A DNA stretch of 17,057 nucleotides from Lachnoclostridium sp. UBA5890 (GCA_002431395.1 DJEU01000062.1:1-17057); one strand, 5' to 3'; positions 6,067 through 14,166 are shown, numbered from the stretch's first letter. Numbers and translations are program-made. The notes: generated by a model not told the origin, from the letters alone.

Positions 6067-8703
6067 ATGAGACAAATCGGTACACAGTCAGCCAAGTATT
6101 TCAGAAGATTTGTGACAGCGATGCTCGTATTCGCGATGGTAATCACATCTTTGACTGTATCTTCCGTTGATTCTCAGGCGGCTAAAAAAGTGAAAAAAGT
6201 CACCATCGGGGTCAAAGTTGGCGGATCGGGAATCCTTGTGCTGAAAAAAGGACAGTCAAAGAAACTGAAGGTTTCTGTGACACCTAAAAAAGCAAGTAAA
6301 AAGGTTACATACAAATCAAGCAAAGCTTCTATCGTAAGCGTAAGCTCAAAAGGTGTTGTTAAGGCACGCAAGAGCAAAGGTTCTGCAAAGATTACAGTAA
6401 CATCCAAGCAGAATGCAAAGAAAAAAGCTACGATTAAAGTCAAGATTGGTACTCCTGTAAAAAAAGTTGCCATCTCCAAGAACGCAACTTCGACATGGTC
6501 AAGTGCCAACTACAAGATTGTAGAAAAGAATGGACAGAAAACGAAAGTTTATCCTAAATACACGGACAAACTGAAAGCTGTAAAGAACACCTTTACTCTT
6601 ATGAATGGTCGTAATATGGTGATCAAAGCTTCCGTTTCTCCGAAAAAAGCAACACGTAAATCTTTGAAATGGTCCACAAACAAAGGATCGATCCTCAAAG
6701 TAGTAGGAAACGGTTCCAAAGCAACCGTTATCGCTCGTAAAGTTGGTAAAGCCAATGTCATTGCACAGGCAACTGACGGAAGTGGTAAAAAAGCTGTAGT
6801 AAAAGTAAATGTAGTTAAGTTTAAGAGCGACAAAACACCGGCTCCAACGGCTACACCGGATACGAGAAAGAAAACACTCGTAGAAGACTTTGAAAGTTAT
6901 CCGGTAGGAACAGAGTGGAAATACACTTCTGCAGACAAGAACTCCGGTACGATGAAAGTAGTACAGGATCCGGAAGATGCTTCTAACAAATGTTTGGAAG
7001 TAAACCTGAACGGACCGGAAACTGCATACGACTTTGCTCCTATCTTTAATATTGATCTGGATAAAGTAAAAGGTGCTGAAGGTAAAAAATTAAGCGACTT
7101 TAGTGGTGCTTGCGCCGACCTTCGTGTTGTATCTAACTCCAGTGATGTAACATATAAAGGAATCTTTGTTTACATGGATCAGTATGGGAAAATGGCAAAA
7201 AGTGACAAATTTGCAGCAAGCGGAAATAAATCTGCTTCTGCCCATGTTAATAACAAGGGCGAAGTTGTTGCTGCGGGTTCCAAAGATGAAGACCGCTCTC
7301 TTCGCTTTGGTGTAGGAATCCCTATGGGAACAGCTACCAGCCAGGACTATGCAGTTACTTTATTTAACGGAATCAGTTCTAAAGAAAATGGCGGATATTT
7401 CCCTTCCTACAATGCCAGCGTATGGAAACCGGAGACTGCATCCACACATTATACTCAAGATTCCTGCTCTACCGGATTTAAAGAAAAAGAATCCGATGGT
7501 AAAGTTGGTTTTGCAAATCGCTCCGTAACATTTGATACTACTCGTATCAATGAAGCAGATGCTACATTGGCCGGACAGTCTAAATTTGACCTTGTATGGG
7601 GTTCTACCTATCAAGGTGACCCTGCGAACCATAAAGGCATGACTGTTGTTTGGTACATTGATAATCTGAGTATGGTAGAAGAAAGTATTCCGGTAACAGA
7701 TATCAAACTTTCTCTCGATGAGAAAACAGACCTTCTTTCTACACGTGTAGGTGTAAGCGGATCAGCACAGATCTATACGACATATACACCAGCAAACACA
7801 ACCCAGAAGGGTATTACTTGGACAACAACAAACAATAAAGTAACCGTTGATTCCAATGGTAAGATTACAGTAGCAGACGATTTTGTATTCCCAGAAGGAC
7901 AGACTGAAACAAAAGTGACAGTTACAGGAACTTCTAAATACAATGCATCAATCAGTAAGAGTGTTGAAATCATCGTATATAAAGCAGAAGACGCCAAAGA
8001 CATCACATATAGTGCAAAAGAACTTGCATCTATGCTTGTTAAAGACTGGTCTGATGCTGAGATTGAAACTGCTATGGTAGAATCCGGTTCCGGCGAGAAC
8101 AAAGAAATGGTTGAAGTACTTGATCTTCGCTTTACAAAAGTAAACCAGCGTAACTTCTTTAAACTTCCGGAAAACATTGATCTTTCCCAGTATGAACGTA
8201 TTGTTCTTACCGGAGATGTCGCTTCCCAGATGAACTTCGATACTTGGGATGCCGGCTTTACACATGATACGGTTAATGACACAGAATGGTATAAAAAATC
8301 TTCGATTTGTACATATCCATTCTACGAGGCTTCCCACCCATATCGTCCACAACGTGGAGATATTACGGTAGAAGACTTCATGAAGAAATATCCGGATTTT
8401 GATAAAGCAAAATATATTGATGGCAATGCTGCAATCAAAAAGAATGCAGAAGGAAAAGATTATATCCCTGGTGGAACTTCCATCGGACCAAAAGGTGTAG
8501 AAGCTTGTGAAATCGGATTGGATAGTCCACAATCTTCTTATAGCAATACCGGATATGTTTCCATGGGAACAAATCAGGCAGCAATTGAATGGGATGATGA
8601 TGTACCGGTATATCATTATTACATCTATTCCATGAAATTTGTTACTAAGAAAACAGCAAAAGCGGAAGAAGCTGCAGAAAAAGCTGCACAGGCAGCTAAA
8701 TAA
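6067..8703 (+). CDS. Secreted multi-domain Ig-like (Big_2) / carbohydrate-binding-like protein
   Basis: A protein of 878 residues. The start is the ATG at 6067, with AGGAGG at 6055-6060. An upstream in-frame TTG at 5965 lies inside the -35 box and cannot be used. Residues 1-39 are a signal peptide (basic start, hydrophobic core 14-32, ending near SQA). Two basic, bacterial Ig-like domains follow at about 40-128 and 130-252. Then come a short proline/threonine linker, a beta-rich module at about 269-537 starting VEDFESYPVGTEW and ending WYIDNLSMVEE as in carbohydrate-binding modules, a third Ig-like domain at about 541-640, another beta-rich module at about 645-860, and an Ala/Lys tail. No glycosidase active site was recognised. 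As first gene of the xylanase cluster it probably binds plant polysaccharide at the cell surface. The exact ligand is unknown. Confidence 0.8.
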   Translation: MRQIGTQSAKYFRRFVTAMLVFAMVITSLTVSSVDSQAAKKVKKVTIGVKVGGSGILVLKKGQSKKLKVSVTPKKASKKVTYKSSKASIVSVSSKGVVKARKSKGSAKITVTSKQNAKKKATIKVKIGTPVKKVAISKNATSTWSSANYKIVEKNGQKTKVYPKYTDKLKAVKNTFTLMNGRNMVIKASVSPKKATRKSLKWSTNKGSILKVVGNGSKATVIARKVGKANVIAQATDGSGKKAVVKVNVVKFKSDKTPAPTATPDTRKKTLVEDFESYPVGTEWKYTSADKNSGTMKVVQDPEDASNKCLEVNLNGPETAYDFAPIFNIDLDKVKGAEGKKLSDFSGACADLRVVSNSSDVTYKGIFVYMDQYGKMAKSDKFAASGNKSASAHVNNKGEVVAAGSKDEDRSLRFGVGIPMGTATSQDYAVTLFNGISSKENGGYFPSYNASVWKPETASTHYTQDSCSTGFKEKESDGKVGFANRSVTFDTTRINEADATLAGQSKFDLVWGSTYQGDPANHKGMTVVWYIDNLSMVEESIPVTDIKLSLDEKTDLLSTRVGVSGSAQIYTTYTPANTTQKGITWTTTNNKVTVDSNGKITVADDFVFPEGQTETKVTVTGTSKYNASISKSVEIIVYKAEDAKDITYSAKELASMLVKDWSDAEIETAMVESGSGENKEMVEVLDLRFTKVNQRNFFKLPENIDLSQYERIVLTGDVASQMNFDTWDAGFTHDTVNDTEWYKKSSICTYPFYEASHPYRPQRGDITVEDFMKKYPDFDKAKYIDGNAAIKKNAEGKDYIPGGTSIGPKGVEACEIGLDSPQSSYSNTGYVSMGTNQAAIEWDDDVPVYHYYIYSMKFVTKKTAKAEEAAEKAAQAAK

Positions 8704-8718
8704 TTCTGTAATAATAAT

Positions 8719-8803
8719 CCTTGGTTTTGAGGACGACACCGGTGTAATACCTGGCACCGGTCAGGTCCTCTCTACCACCCTGCTTGGGTGGGGGAACCTT
8801 AGG
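8719..8803 (+). other. Possible three-way-junction RNA structure between the first two cluster genes
   Basis: Helix 1 pairs 8719-8721 with 8801-8803 and 8723-8726 with 8795-8798. Helix 2 is a long hairpin (8729-8734 with 8765-8770, then 8738-8744 with 8755-8761). Helix 3 pairs CCACCC 8775-8780 with GGGTGG 8786-8791. No T-tract follows, so it is not a typical terminator. It ends 39 bases before the next start codon and could modulate mRNA stability, processing or translation of the downstream gene. Folding was done by eye. Confidence 0.4.
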
Positions 8804-8828
8804 GGATATTATTAAATAAATAAAAAAT

Positions 8829-8833
8829 GGAGG
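8829..8833 (+). promoter_or_regulatory. Ribosome binding site that fixes a TTG start
   Basis: GGAGG at 8829-8833 lies 8 bases before the TTG at 8842. The in-frame ATG at 8827 overlaps this site and has no ribosome binding site of its own. The xylanase genes carry the same AAAATGGAGG leader context 5' of their real starts, which supports TTG as the start. Confidence 0.75.
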
Positions 8834-8841
8834 TAAGAGTT

Positions 8842-10539
8842 TTGAAAAAGAATTTCAAAAGAACTTTAGCAAAAGTTATGGCAGTTGCTTTGACAGTATC
8901 TATGGTTGGCGTTGCTTCTACAGATGCAGACGCAGCGAAAAAGATCAAACTTTCAAGCAAATCCATCTCCGTAGCTAAGGGAGCAACCCAAAAAGTAACT
9001 ATCAAAAACGTAAAAGCCAAAAAGGTGAAAAAACTTACAGTAAAGAGTAAAAACAAAAAAATCGCTACTGTAAAGAAAGCTGGAAAAACTGCATTCAAAG
9101 TAACAGGTAAGAAAGCAGGAAAATCCACAAAAGTAACTGTAAAAGTAAAAGTTGGCAAGAAGACAACAAAACTTACTTTGAAAGTGAAAGTAACTAAGGC
9201 TAAGAAAGTAGTTCCAACAGCAGCTCCTACAACTGCACCTACTGCAGTACCATCTGCTAGCGCAAGTGTAGCACCAGCAGCTAGTGCAAGTACTACACCA
9301 TCTGCTAAACCGTCAGCTACACCAACAGCCAGTGCAAGTGCTACACCATCTGCAACACCTGTTGCTACTGAACCGGTACAGCCAGAGCCACCTACAACAG
9401 AAGCAAAACAGCTTCCAGAAGTAAACCTTCGTCGTGACAATGTTCCTGCATGGGTATTGAAAGGATCTTATTGTACCGCTCTTTTCAACACAGATGACAC
9501 TGTATCATTTTCCAGTAAACCTTGGAAAGCAGCTGGAAATATTTACAACAATGGTATTATCTGGTACATTGATTCCGCTAAAAAAGGACAGGTAGACCTT
9601 TCCGCATATTCAGAAGTTGCTCTTACAATCAAGACAGATGCTGAAGTTAAACTCATGACTTGGGGCGGTTCTGCAGATGCAGAGGATTTCTGGTCAAAGA
9701 GTGACGTCTGGGGAAGTACAAAGAGTGTAGTAGAAAACGAAGATGGTTCCAAAACTATCACCTATGACATTACAACTGCTTTCGGCAGCGAGAATAAAGT
9801 GAAAAAAGCAGTTGCCATCGGCTTCACTTTGAAGTCTGAATCAGCTACAGAAAAGGATGTATTTGAAGAAAAAACAGCTACTGTATACGGCATTAAATTC
9901 ATTAAGAATGGAAGTGCTCAGCCAGAGACTCCAGATCCGGAAACTCCAGGCCCAGAAACTCCAAAAACGGATACAGCAAGCACAGAAACAAGTAAGTCAG
10001 AAACTGGTAGCACGGAAAGTAAGCCAAGTGCGGTTCCAACAGATATTAATGTACCACTTACGAATGAAACTGTAGTAAAAGTACAGGCTTATGGTGCAGA
10101 TCCGGAGCTTACAGTGGTTGACGGAGTAGTTACTACAACTGCTGTAAACGAAGCTTGTATGGGCATTAAGATTACAATTCCAGAAGGCTTAAAACTTTCT
10201 GATTACTATGGAATCTCATTTGATGTAACAAACACAGGTTCTTCTGAAATTAGTGGAAAACGTTTTTTGGTCGAAGCAAAAGGAAATGATGCTGATGGTT
10301 TAACACGTGTCACTAAGCGTGATGGTTCAAAAAATATAAATATTTTCACCTCTGAGCAGGTAAATGGTCTTGCTGTTGGGAATACAACAACAGTCACAGG
10401 TGCCTTTATAAATCTTGATGAAATCACCTATGATTTGACGGGAACTATAACATTAGCACTTGACTCTAATTACCGCATCGAAAGTGGTGGATACGCAATC
10501 AAGAATGTAAAACTTCTTGCAAAAAATCCATCTAAATAA
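8842..10539 (+). CDS. Secreted non-catalytic binding protein: Lys-rich Ig-like domain plus two carbohydrate-binding-like modules
   Basis: A protein of 565 residues starting at TTG 8842. A signal peptide ends near DADA (28-31). Residues 33-122 form an Ig-like domain with 34 lysines and no Asp, Glu, Arg or His. A P/T/A/S linker follows (about 123-190), then a beta-rich module (about 191-355) with aromatic residues such as AWVLKGSY and WYIDSAKK, as in carbohydrate-binding modules. A second linker with PETP repeats (about 356-398) leads to a C-terminal beta-rich module (about 400-565). No catalytic motif was recognised. The signal peptide and Ig domain are homologous to those of the two xylanases, so all three probably sit in the same surface compartment. 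A role in binding xylan or related glycan is inferred from modular form and neighbourhood. Confidence 0.8.
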   Translation: MKKNFKRTLAKVMAVALTVSMVGVASTDADAAKKIKLSSKSISVAKGATQKVTIKNVKAKKVKKLTVKSKNKKIATVKKAGKTAFKVTGKKAGKSTKVTVKVKVGKKTTKLTLKVKVTKAKKVVPTAAPTTAPTAVPSASASVAPAASASTTPSAKPSATPTASASATPSATPVATEPVQPEPPTTEAKQLPEVNLRRDNVPAWVLKGSYCTALFNTDDTVSFSSKPWKAAGNIYNNGIIWYIDSAKKGQVDLSAYSEVALTIKTDAEVKLMTWGGSADAEDFWSKSDVWGSTKSVVENEDGSKTITYDITTAFGSENKVKKAVAIGFTLKSESATEKDVFEEKTATVYGIKFIKNGSAQPETPDPETPGPETPKTDTASTETSKSETGSTESKPSAVPTDINVPLTNETVVKVQAYGADPELTVVDGVVTTTAVNEACMGIKITIPEGLKLSDYYGISFDVTNTGSSEISGKRFLVEAKGNDADGLTRVTKRDGSKNINIFTSEQVNGLAVGNTTTVTGAFINLDEITYDLTGTITLALDSNYRIESGGYAIKNVKLLAKNPSK

Positions 10540-10581
10540 TTATCTTAACCGGAGTATCTTAATAACAGGTTAAATGTTTCT

Positions 10582-10617
10582 AAGGGTACATGTGCCTAGG
10601 TATATGTACCCTTTTTT
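10582..10617 (+). terminator. Hairpin terminator or attenuator between the binding protein and xylanase 1
   Basis: GGGTACATGTGCC (10584-10596) pairs with GGTATATGTACCC (10599-10611) through a near-continuous stem with two G-U pairs, followed by six T. It has the form of an intrinsic terminator. As no good promoter was seen between it and the xylanase, read-through may supply xylanase transcription. The stem sequence differs from the equivalent hairpin before xylanase 2. Confidence 0.75.
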
Positions 10618-10735
10618 AAAACAAAAGTAATTTACAAAATGGAGGTATTAAAGCATGCGAAAAAACATCAAAAGTATTTTAGCAAAAACACTTGCTGTTA
10701 CTCTTGTGGTTTCCATGGCTGGGGTTTCTGCACCG
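10610..10735 (+). repeat. 126-bp perfect inverted repeat, left copy
   Basis: These 126 bases are identical, in reverse complement, to 16330-16455. They span the terminator T-tract, the untranslated leader, the ATGGAGG ribosome binding site, the start codon and 27 codons of the xylanase signal peptide. Identity stops abruptly upstream in the terminator stem and gives way downstream to scattered, partly synonymous differences. Confidence 0.95.
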
Positions 10736-12910
10736 GATGCAGATGCCGCAAAGAAACCTGCACTTAGCACAAAAAAAGTAACTGTGACAGCAGGTAAATC
10801 GAAAAAAGTAAAAATTAAAAACGTAAAAGCTAAAAAAGTAAAAAAATTGACGGTTAGTTCAAATAAGAAAAAAATTGCAACCGTAAAGAAAAATGGAAAA
10901 ACCGCTTTTACGATCAAAGGTATTAAAGCAGGTTCTGCTAAAGTAACTGCAAAGGTAAAAGTTGGAAAAAAGACGACAAAATTGACTGTAAACGTAAAAG
11001 TAAAGAAAGCAAAAAAAGTGACACCGGCTCCTACGAAAGCACCAGCTACCATCGCACCAGCTACAACTGCTCCTACAGCTACACCGGCAACTACCAGCAG
11101 TGCAGCGCCTACCAAACAGCCAAAGCCAACCGTTCGACCAGTAACAGAAGATTCTACAGGTTCCTCTGAGCCAAGACCGGTAGGCGAGCCATTAATTGAA
11201 AAAACATATGATTTTGAAAATGATTTTGGTGATTGGTTTGCTCGTTGTGGCGAAGGACATGTGTGTGAACTGCAGAGCAGCGATGAAGCACGTCCGGGAA
11301 GTACCGGAAAAAAATCCATGCGTATTCACCGTGATAAAGGTGAAGATGGTGCTTACCATGCATGGAATGGGGCTGCTATTGACATGTCTGCCATCGGTAC
11401 ATTAGGCGCTACTTATAAAGCAACTTTTTGGGCAAAAGTGCCAAATGACCAGTCTGATCTTTTGGATGGCGACACGATAAACATGAGATTTTCCGGAGCG
11501 ACAAAGATTACCAGTGATGCCGGAGAAGGATATGAAAACTATCCGGCAGATACCGATTATAAGCTCTCTGCGGATGAGTGGAGCAAATTTGAAATTACAT
11601 TTGTAGCACCGGCAAGTTTCTATAGCTACATGATTTACTTTGAAACAAACGGTGGCGGAAAATTTGATATGTTGATTGATGATTTTACATTGACAAGAAC
11701 TTCCGCACCAGCTGAACCGGACCTCACACTTGCCAGCATTAAAGATACCTATGCACCATATATCGGTACGATAGGAACTGCTGTGGGTTATTCTGATCTT
11801 TTAAACGAAAATACAATGAAATTTATCAAGCATCATTTCAATAGTATTACCTTGGGAAATGAAATGAAAGCAGACGCAATGATCAGCAATGAGAAGGTGT
11901 TAAAACAAAGCGAGGCAAATTATATCCTTCCTGCTAATTATGGCGATTTTGAGGAAAATAAGGACGATCAGGGCAACGTGATCGTACCAGAGCTTACGAT
12001 GGGTATCGTTGACAAAGTTTTGAAAATCTGTAAAGAAAATGGAATCAAAGTTCGTGTTCATATGCCGATGTGGCACCAGCAGATGCCAAAAGCATTCTTC
12101 TGCGAGGATTTTGACACAAGCAAACCTTTGGTTACAAATAAAGAGGTTATTCTTGCCCGCGAAGAAATGTTTATCCGTACTGCTTATCAGTATTATCTGA
12201 CAAGCCCATACGCAGATGTGATCTATGCATTTGATGTTGTAAATGAGTACACTCATATGGATAATGAAAGTGCAGCTGTGGGAAGTGAAAACTGGTGGAA
12301 ATATGCATTTGGAACCGAAATGAAGACAGACTGTGAGTATGTAAAGAAAGCTTATGTATGGGCTTATGACGTCCTTCAGTTATGCGAACGTACTGACATC
12401 TCTTTGATTTACAATGATTACAATACGTATGACAAACAGACCACACAGGATATTATTGATCTTATTAACAATATCAACAAAGTGGATGATGTAAATAAAG
12501 TTGGAAAAATTTGTGCCGGCGTAGGTATGCAGAGTCATTTAAATGACGCAGGTGCTACCGTAGAAAATTATAAAGCAGCCTTGGATAAATTTGCCGCACA
12601 AGGATATGAGATTCAAATTACTGAATTGGATATAACAAACACCGGAGTAATTGATAGTGATACTACGGAAGAAGAAAAGGCTGAAATTTATAAAGCAAAC
12701 GCTGAGATGTATTCTAAGATTATGAATGCAATTTTGCAGGCAAAATCTGAGGGTGCCAATATTTCGACAGTTGTAATCTGGGGTATGACAGATAATACTT
12801 CTTGGAGAAGTGAGAAAGCACCTTTACTCTTCGGTAAAGATATCTCGGATAAGAAACCATCTTTTGATGCCGTGATTGATGCCGCTAAAAATTTTAAAGC
12901 CGCGAAGTAA
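10655..12910 (+). CDS. Secreted GH10 endo-1,4-beta-xylanase with Lys-rich Ig-like and CBM22-like domains (xylanase 1)
   Basis: A 751-residue enzyme expected to hydrolyse internal beta-1,4 bonds of xylan outside the cell. A signal peptide ends near DADA (31). Residues 33-121 are an Ig-like domain with 33 lysines and no acidic residue. A P/T/A linker runs to about 175. A CBM22-like module occupies about 180-350 (KTYDFENDFGDW, then YSYMIYFETNGGGKFDMLIDDF). The GH10 barrel runs from about 355 to 751. Visible active-site elements are GNEMK (401-405), HMPMWH (469-474), the acid/base E531 in DVVNE, the nucleophile E657 in QITELD, and WGMTDNTSWR (709-718). The ATG follows ATGGAGG at proper distance. 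It is last in the + strand cluster, and a paralogue lies inverted at 14167-16410. No LPXTG anchor is present, so the basic Ig domain may retain it at the wall. Confidence 0.95.
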   Translation: MRKNIKSILAKTLAVTLVVSMAGVSAPDADAAKKPALSTKKVTVTAGKSKKVKIKNVKAKKVKKLTVSSNKKKIATVKKNGKTAFTIKGIKAGSAKVTAKVKVGKKTTKLTVNVKVKKAKKVTPAPTKAPATIAPATTAPTATPATTSSAAPTKQPKPTVRPVTEDSTGSSEPRPVGEPLIEKTYDFENDFGDWFARCGEGHVCELQSSDEARPGSTGKKSMRIHRDKGEDGAYHAWNGAAIDMSAIGTLGATYKATFWAKVPNDQSDLLDGDTINMRFSGATKITSDAGEGYENYPADTDYKLSADEWSKFEITFVAPASFYSYMIYFETNGGGKFDMLIDDFTLTRTSAPAEPDLTLASIKDTYAPYIGTIGTAVGYSDLLNENTMKFIKHHFNSITLGNEMKADAMISNEKVLKQSEANYILPANYGDFEENKDDQGNVIVPELTMGIVDKVLKICKENGIKVRVHMPMWHQQMPKAFFCEDFDTSKPLVTNKEVILAREEMFIRTAYQYYLTSPYADVIYAFDVVNEYTHMDNESAAVGSENWWKYAFGTEMKTDCEYVKKAYVWAYDVLQLCERTDISLIYNDYNTYDKQTTQDIIDLINNINKVDDVNKVGKICAGVGMQSHLNDAGATVENYKAALDKFAAQGYEIQITELDITNTGVIDSDTTEEEKAEIYKANAEMYSKIMNAILQAKSEGANISTVVIWGMTDNTSWRSEKAPLLFGKDISDKKPSFDAVIDAAKNFKAAK

Positions 12911-12939
12911 TTGTAATTTTTAATCTTATTTCTACTGTG

Positions 12940-12952
12940 GATAGAATACATT
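12940..12952 (+). repeat. 13-bp inverted repeat flanking the recombinase, left copy
   Basis: GATAGAATACATT at 12940-12952 recurs in reverse complement at 14126-14138. Both copies lie in the 3' untranslated region of a xylanase, directly before the terminator stem. They may simply be conserved remnants of the duplication, but they also bracket the recombinase gene almost symmetrically. Confidence 0.8.
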
Positions 12953-12953
12953 G

Positions 12954-12994
12954 CCATCCGATTCGTGCCCAAGCGAGTCGGGTGGTCTTTTTTT
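12954..12994 (+). terminator. Rho-independent terminator of xylanase 1
   Basis: CCATCCGATTCG (12954-12965) pairs with CGAGTCGGGTGG (12974-12985) over 12 bp with two G-U pairs and an 8-base loop, followed by a nine-base pyrimidine tract with eight T. It ends the + strand cluster and abuts the stop codon of the convergent recombinase gene. Confidence 0.9.
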
Positions 12995-14003
12995 ACAGTA
13001 ATTTATTAATTACTTTTTTTCCTCGTTCTACGGTATCGGTAAAACTATGTCCATATATATTTGTTGTCGTTGATACTTTTGCGTGTCCGCCGATCTTTGC
13101 GACGTCAATAGCACTCATTTGAGTCATCAATAAACTTAAATTGGTATGTCGAAGGTCGTGAAAACGTATGACCCTCAGTTTATGACGTTCTAAAAAGCTT
13201 TTCCATCGCATTGTCACATTGGATGGGTGCCATGGTACTCCATTATCCTCGCTCAACACATATTCATATGGTTTTGCTTTATCGTATCGTAAACGTTGTT
13301 GTTCCTGGTATGCTTTTACCTCAAGTAAAATCTTATACAGTGCATCGGGTATGCCGACAACTCGTATTGTATTATTTTTGGTATACATATGATGAACAAC
13401 TTCTCTTCCTGCCATTGTTCGTATTTCAGTTATTGTGATTTCTTTTCGATCAAAATTAACATTTTCCCAACGTAAACCACAAACTTCTTCGCGCCGGCAT
13501 CCACAATATAGTGCCAGTGCTACAGCAGCTTCTAACTCTATTTTACCGGTTCTGTGTAAGATCCGCATCATCAACTTTGCCTCTTCTGGTGAGTAAATTT
13601 TGTATGCATAGGGTTCGTGACGCAAAGGTCGGATCTTTCGCACCGGATTGACAACTATACCATAACGGTCATCGTTGCGGGTTGCGTATTCAAATAGTGT
13701 CAGTAAATGGGTACGATGTTTGTTTATCGTATTGTTGGAAAACTGCTTTTCTCGTTTTAGATAAGCTAGATATTCCGTGATTTCCTTGGTTCCGATTGAT
13801 TCAATCAGGATGTCAGATGGGAAAAAACCTAGTATGTGTCTTTGCAGATTTTCATTGTATTTCCAGGTTGTTTCCGAGTTGTGAATAAAATTGACTTCAC
13901 GATTCCAGTCATCAATCAATTCGCGAATCGTGAAATGATGAATGTCATCATCCTGCATGGGTTTGGAAAAATATCCATACAAGATATTACCTTGTCTATA
14001 CAT
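12993..14003 (-). CDS. Tyrosine recombinase / phage-type integrase, solitary
   Basis: A site-specific DNA recombinase of 336 residues. Residues about 22-110 form the helical core-binding (SAM-like) domain, and about 135-336 the catalytic domain. The full catalytic set is visible: R170 in GCRREEV, K209 in YTKNNT, H282 and R285 in FHDLRHT, H307 in GGH, and the nucleophile Y317 in TTNIYGH. The protein should therefore be active. The ATG at 14003 follows TAGGAGG, and a promoter lies at 14037-14066. No excisionase, transfer or phage gene accompanies it, so it is not part of a visible prophage or conjugative element. It sits exactly between the terminators of two inverted xylanase genes, which suggests a local recombination role. 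A degraded mobile element is the alternative. Confidence 0.92.
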   Translation of the reverse strand: MYRQGNILYGYFSKPMQDDDIHHFTIRELIDDWNREVNFIHNSETTWKYNENLQRHILGFFPSDILIESIGTKEITEYLAYLKREKQFSNNTINKHRTHLLTLFEYATRNDDRYGIVVNPVRKIRPLRHEPYAYKIYSPEEAKLMMRILHRTGKIELEAAVALALYCGCRREEVCGLRWENVNFDRKEITITEIRTMAGREVVHHMYTKNNTIRVVGIPDALYKILLEVKAYQEQQRLRYDKAKPYEYVLSEDNGVPWHPSNVTMRWKSFLERHKLRVIRFHDLRHTNLSLLMTQMSAIDVAKIGGHAKVSTTTNIYGHSFTDTVERGKKVINKLL

Positions 14004-14036
14004 ACTTATATCCTCCTACGTAAATATTGTGTCTTA

Positions 14037-14066
14037 ATTATAATGCATATAGTGGACAAATTTCAA
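14037..14066 (-). promoter_or_regulatory. Likely promoter of the recombinase gene
   Basis: On the minus strand TTGAAA (14066-14061) and TATAAT (14042-14037) are separated by 18 bases and lie about 34 bases upstream of the recombinase ATG. The promoter falls between the terminator of xylanase 2 and the recombinase gene, so the recombinase need not depend on xylanase transcription. Confidence 0.65.
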
Positions 14067-14080
14067 GGTTTTTTTGGGCG

Positions 14081-14125
14081 AATTTAATAAAACCACCCGA
14101 ACCCGTGTCTTGAATCCGGGTGGTT
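14081..14125 (-). terminator. Rho-independent terminator of xylanase 2
   Basis: Read on the minus strand, 14125-14112 pairs with 14104-14091. There are nine Watson-Crick pairs (AACCACCCG with CGGGTGGTT) and then further pairs including G-U. UUUUAUUAAA follows. The pairing is better in minus-strand RNA than plus-strand RNA, which sets its direction. It is related to the terminator of xylanase 1. Confidence 0.85.
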
Positions 14126-14138
14126 AATGTATTCTATC
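14126..14138 (-). repeat. 13-bp inverted repeat flanking the recombinase, right copy
   Basis: This is the reverse complement of 12940-12952. It lies in the 3' untranslated region of xylanase 2, and a TCTACT also precedes both copies, as expected if the two 3' ends share an origin. Confidence 0.8.
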
Positions 14139-14166
14139 AAGTAGAATTTCTTATAAGAATTTCAAA

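Noticed and set aside
7948..8757. Minus-strand open frame of 269 residues opposite the first secreted protein
   Set aside because: It has no ribosome binding site, domain or promoter and lies wholly within a well-supported gene on the other strand apart from its first codons.
8827..8841. ATG at 8827 as the start of the second cluster protein
   Set aside because: It overlaps the GGAGG ribosome binding site. The TTG at 8842 has correct spacing and gives the same signal-peptide start as the xylanases.
9184..9400. Repetitive Pro/Thr/Ala/Ser-coding stretch as a CRISPR or tandem repeat array
   Set aside because: The repeats are short, irregular and in frame with a secreted protein linker. There are no constant repeats with unique spacers.
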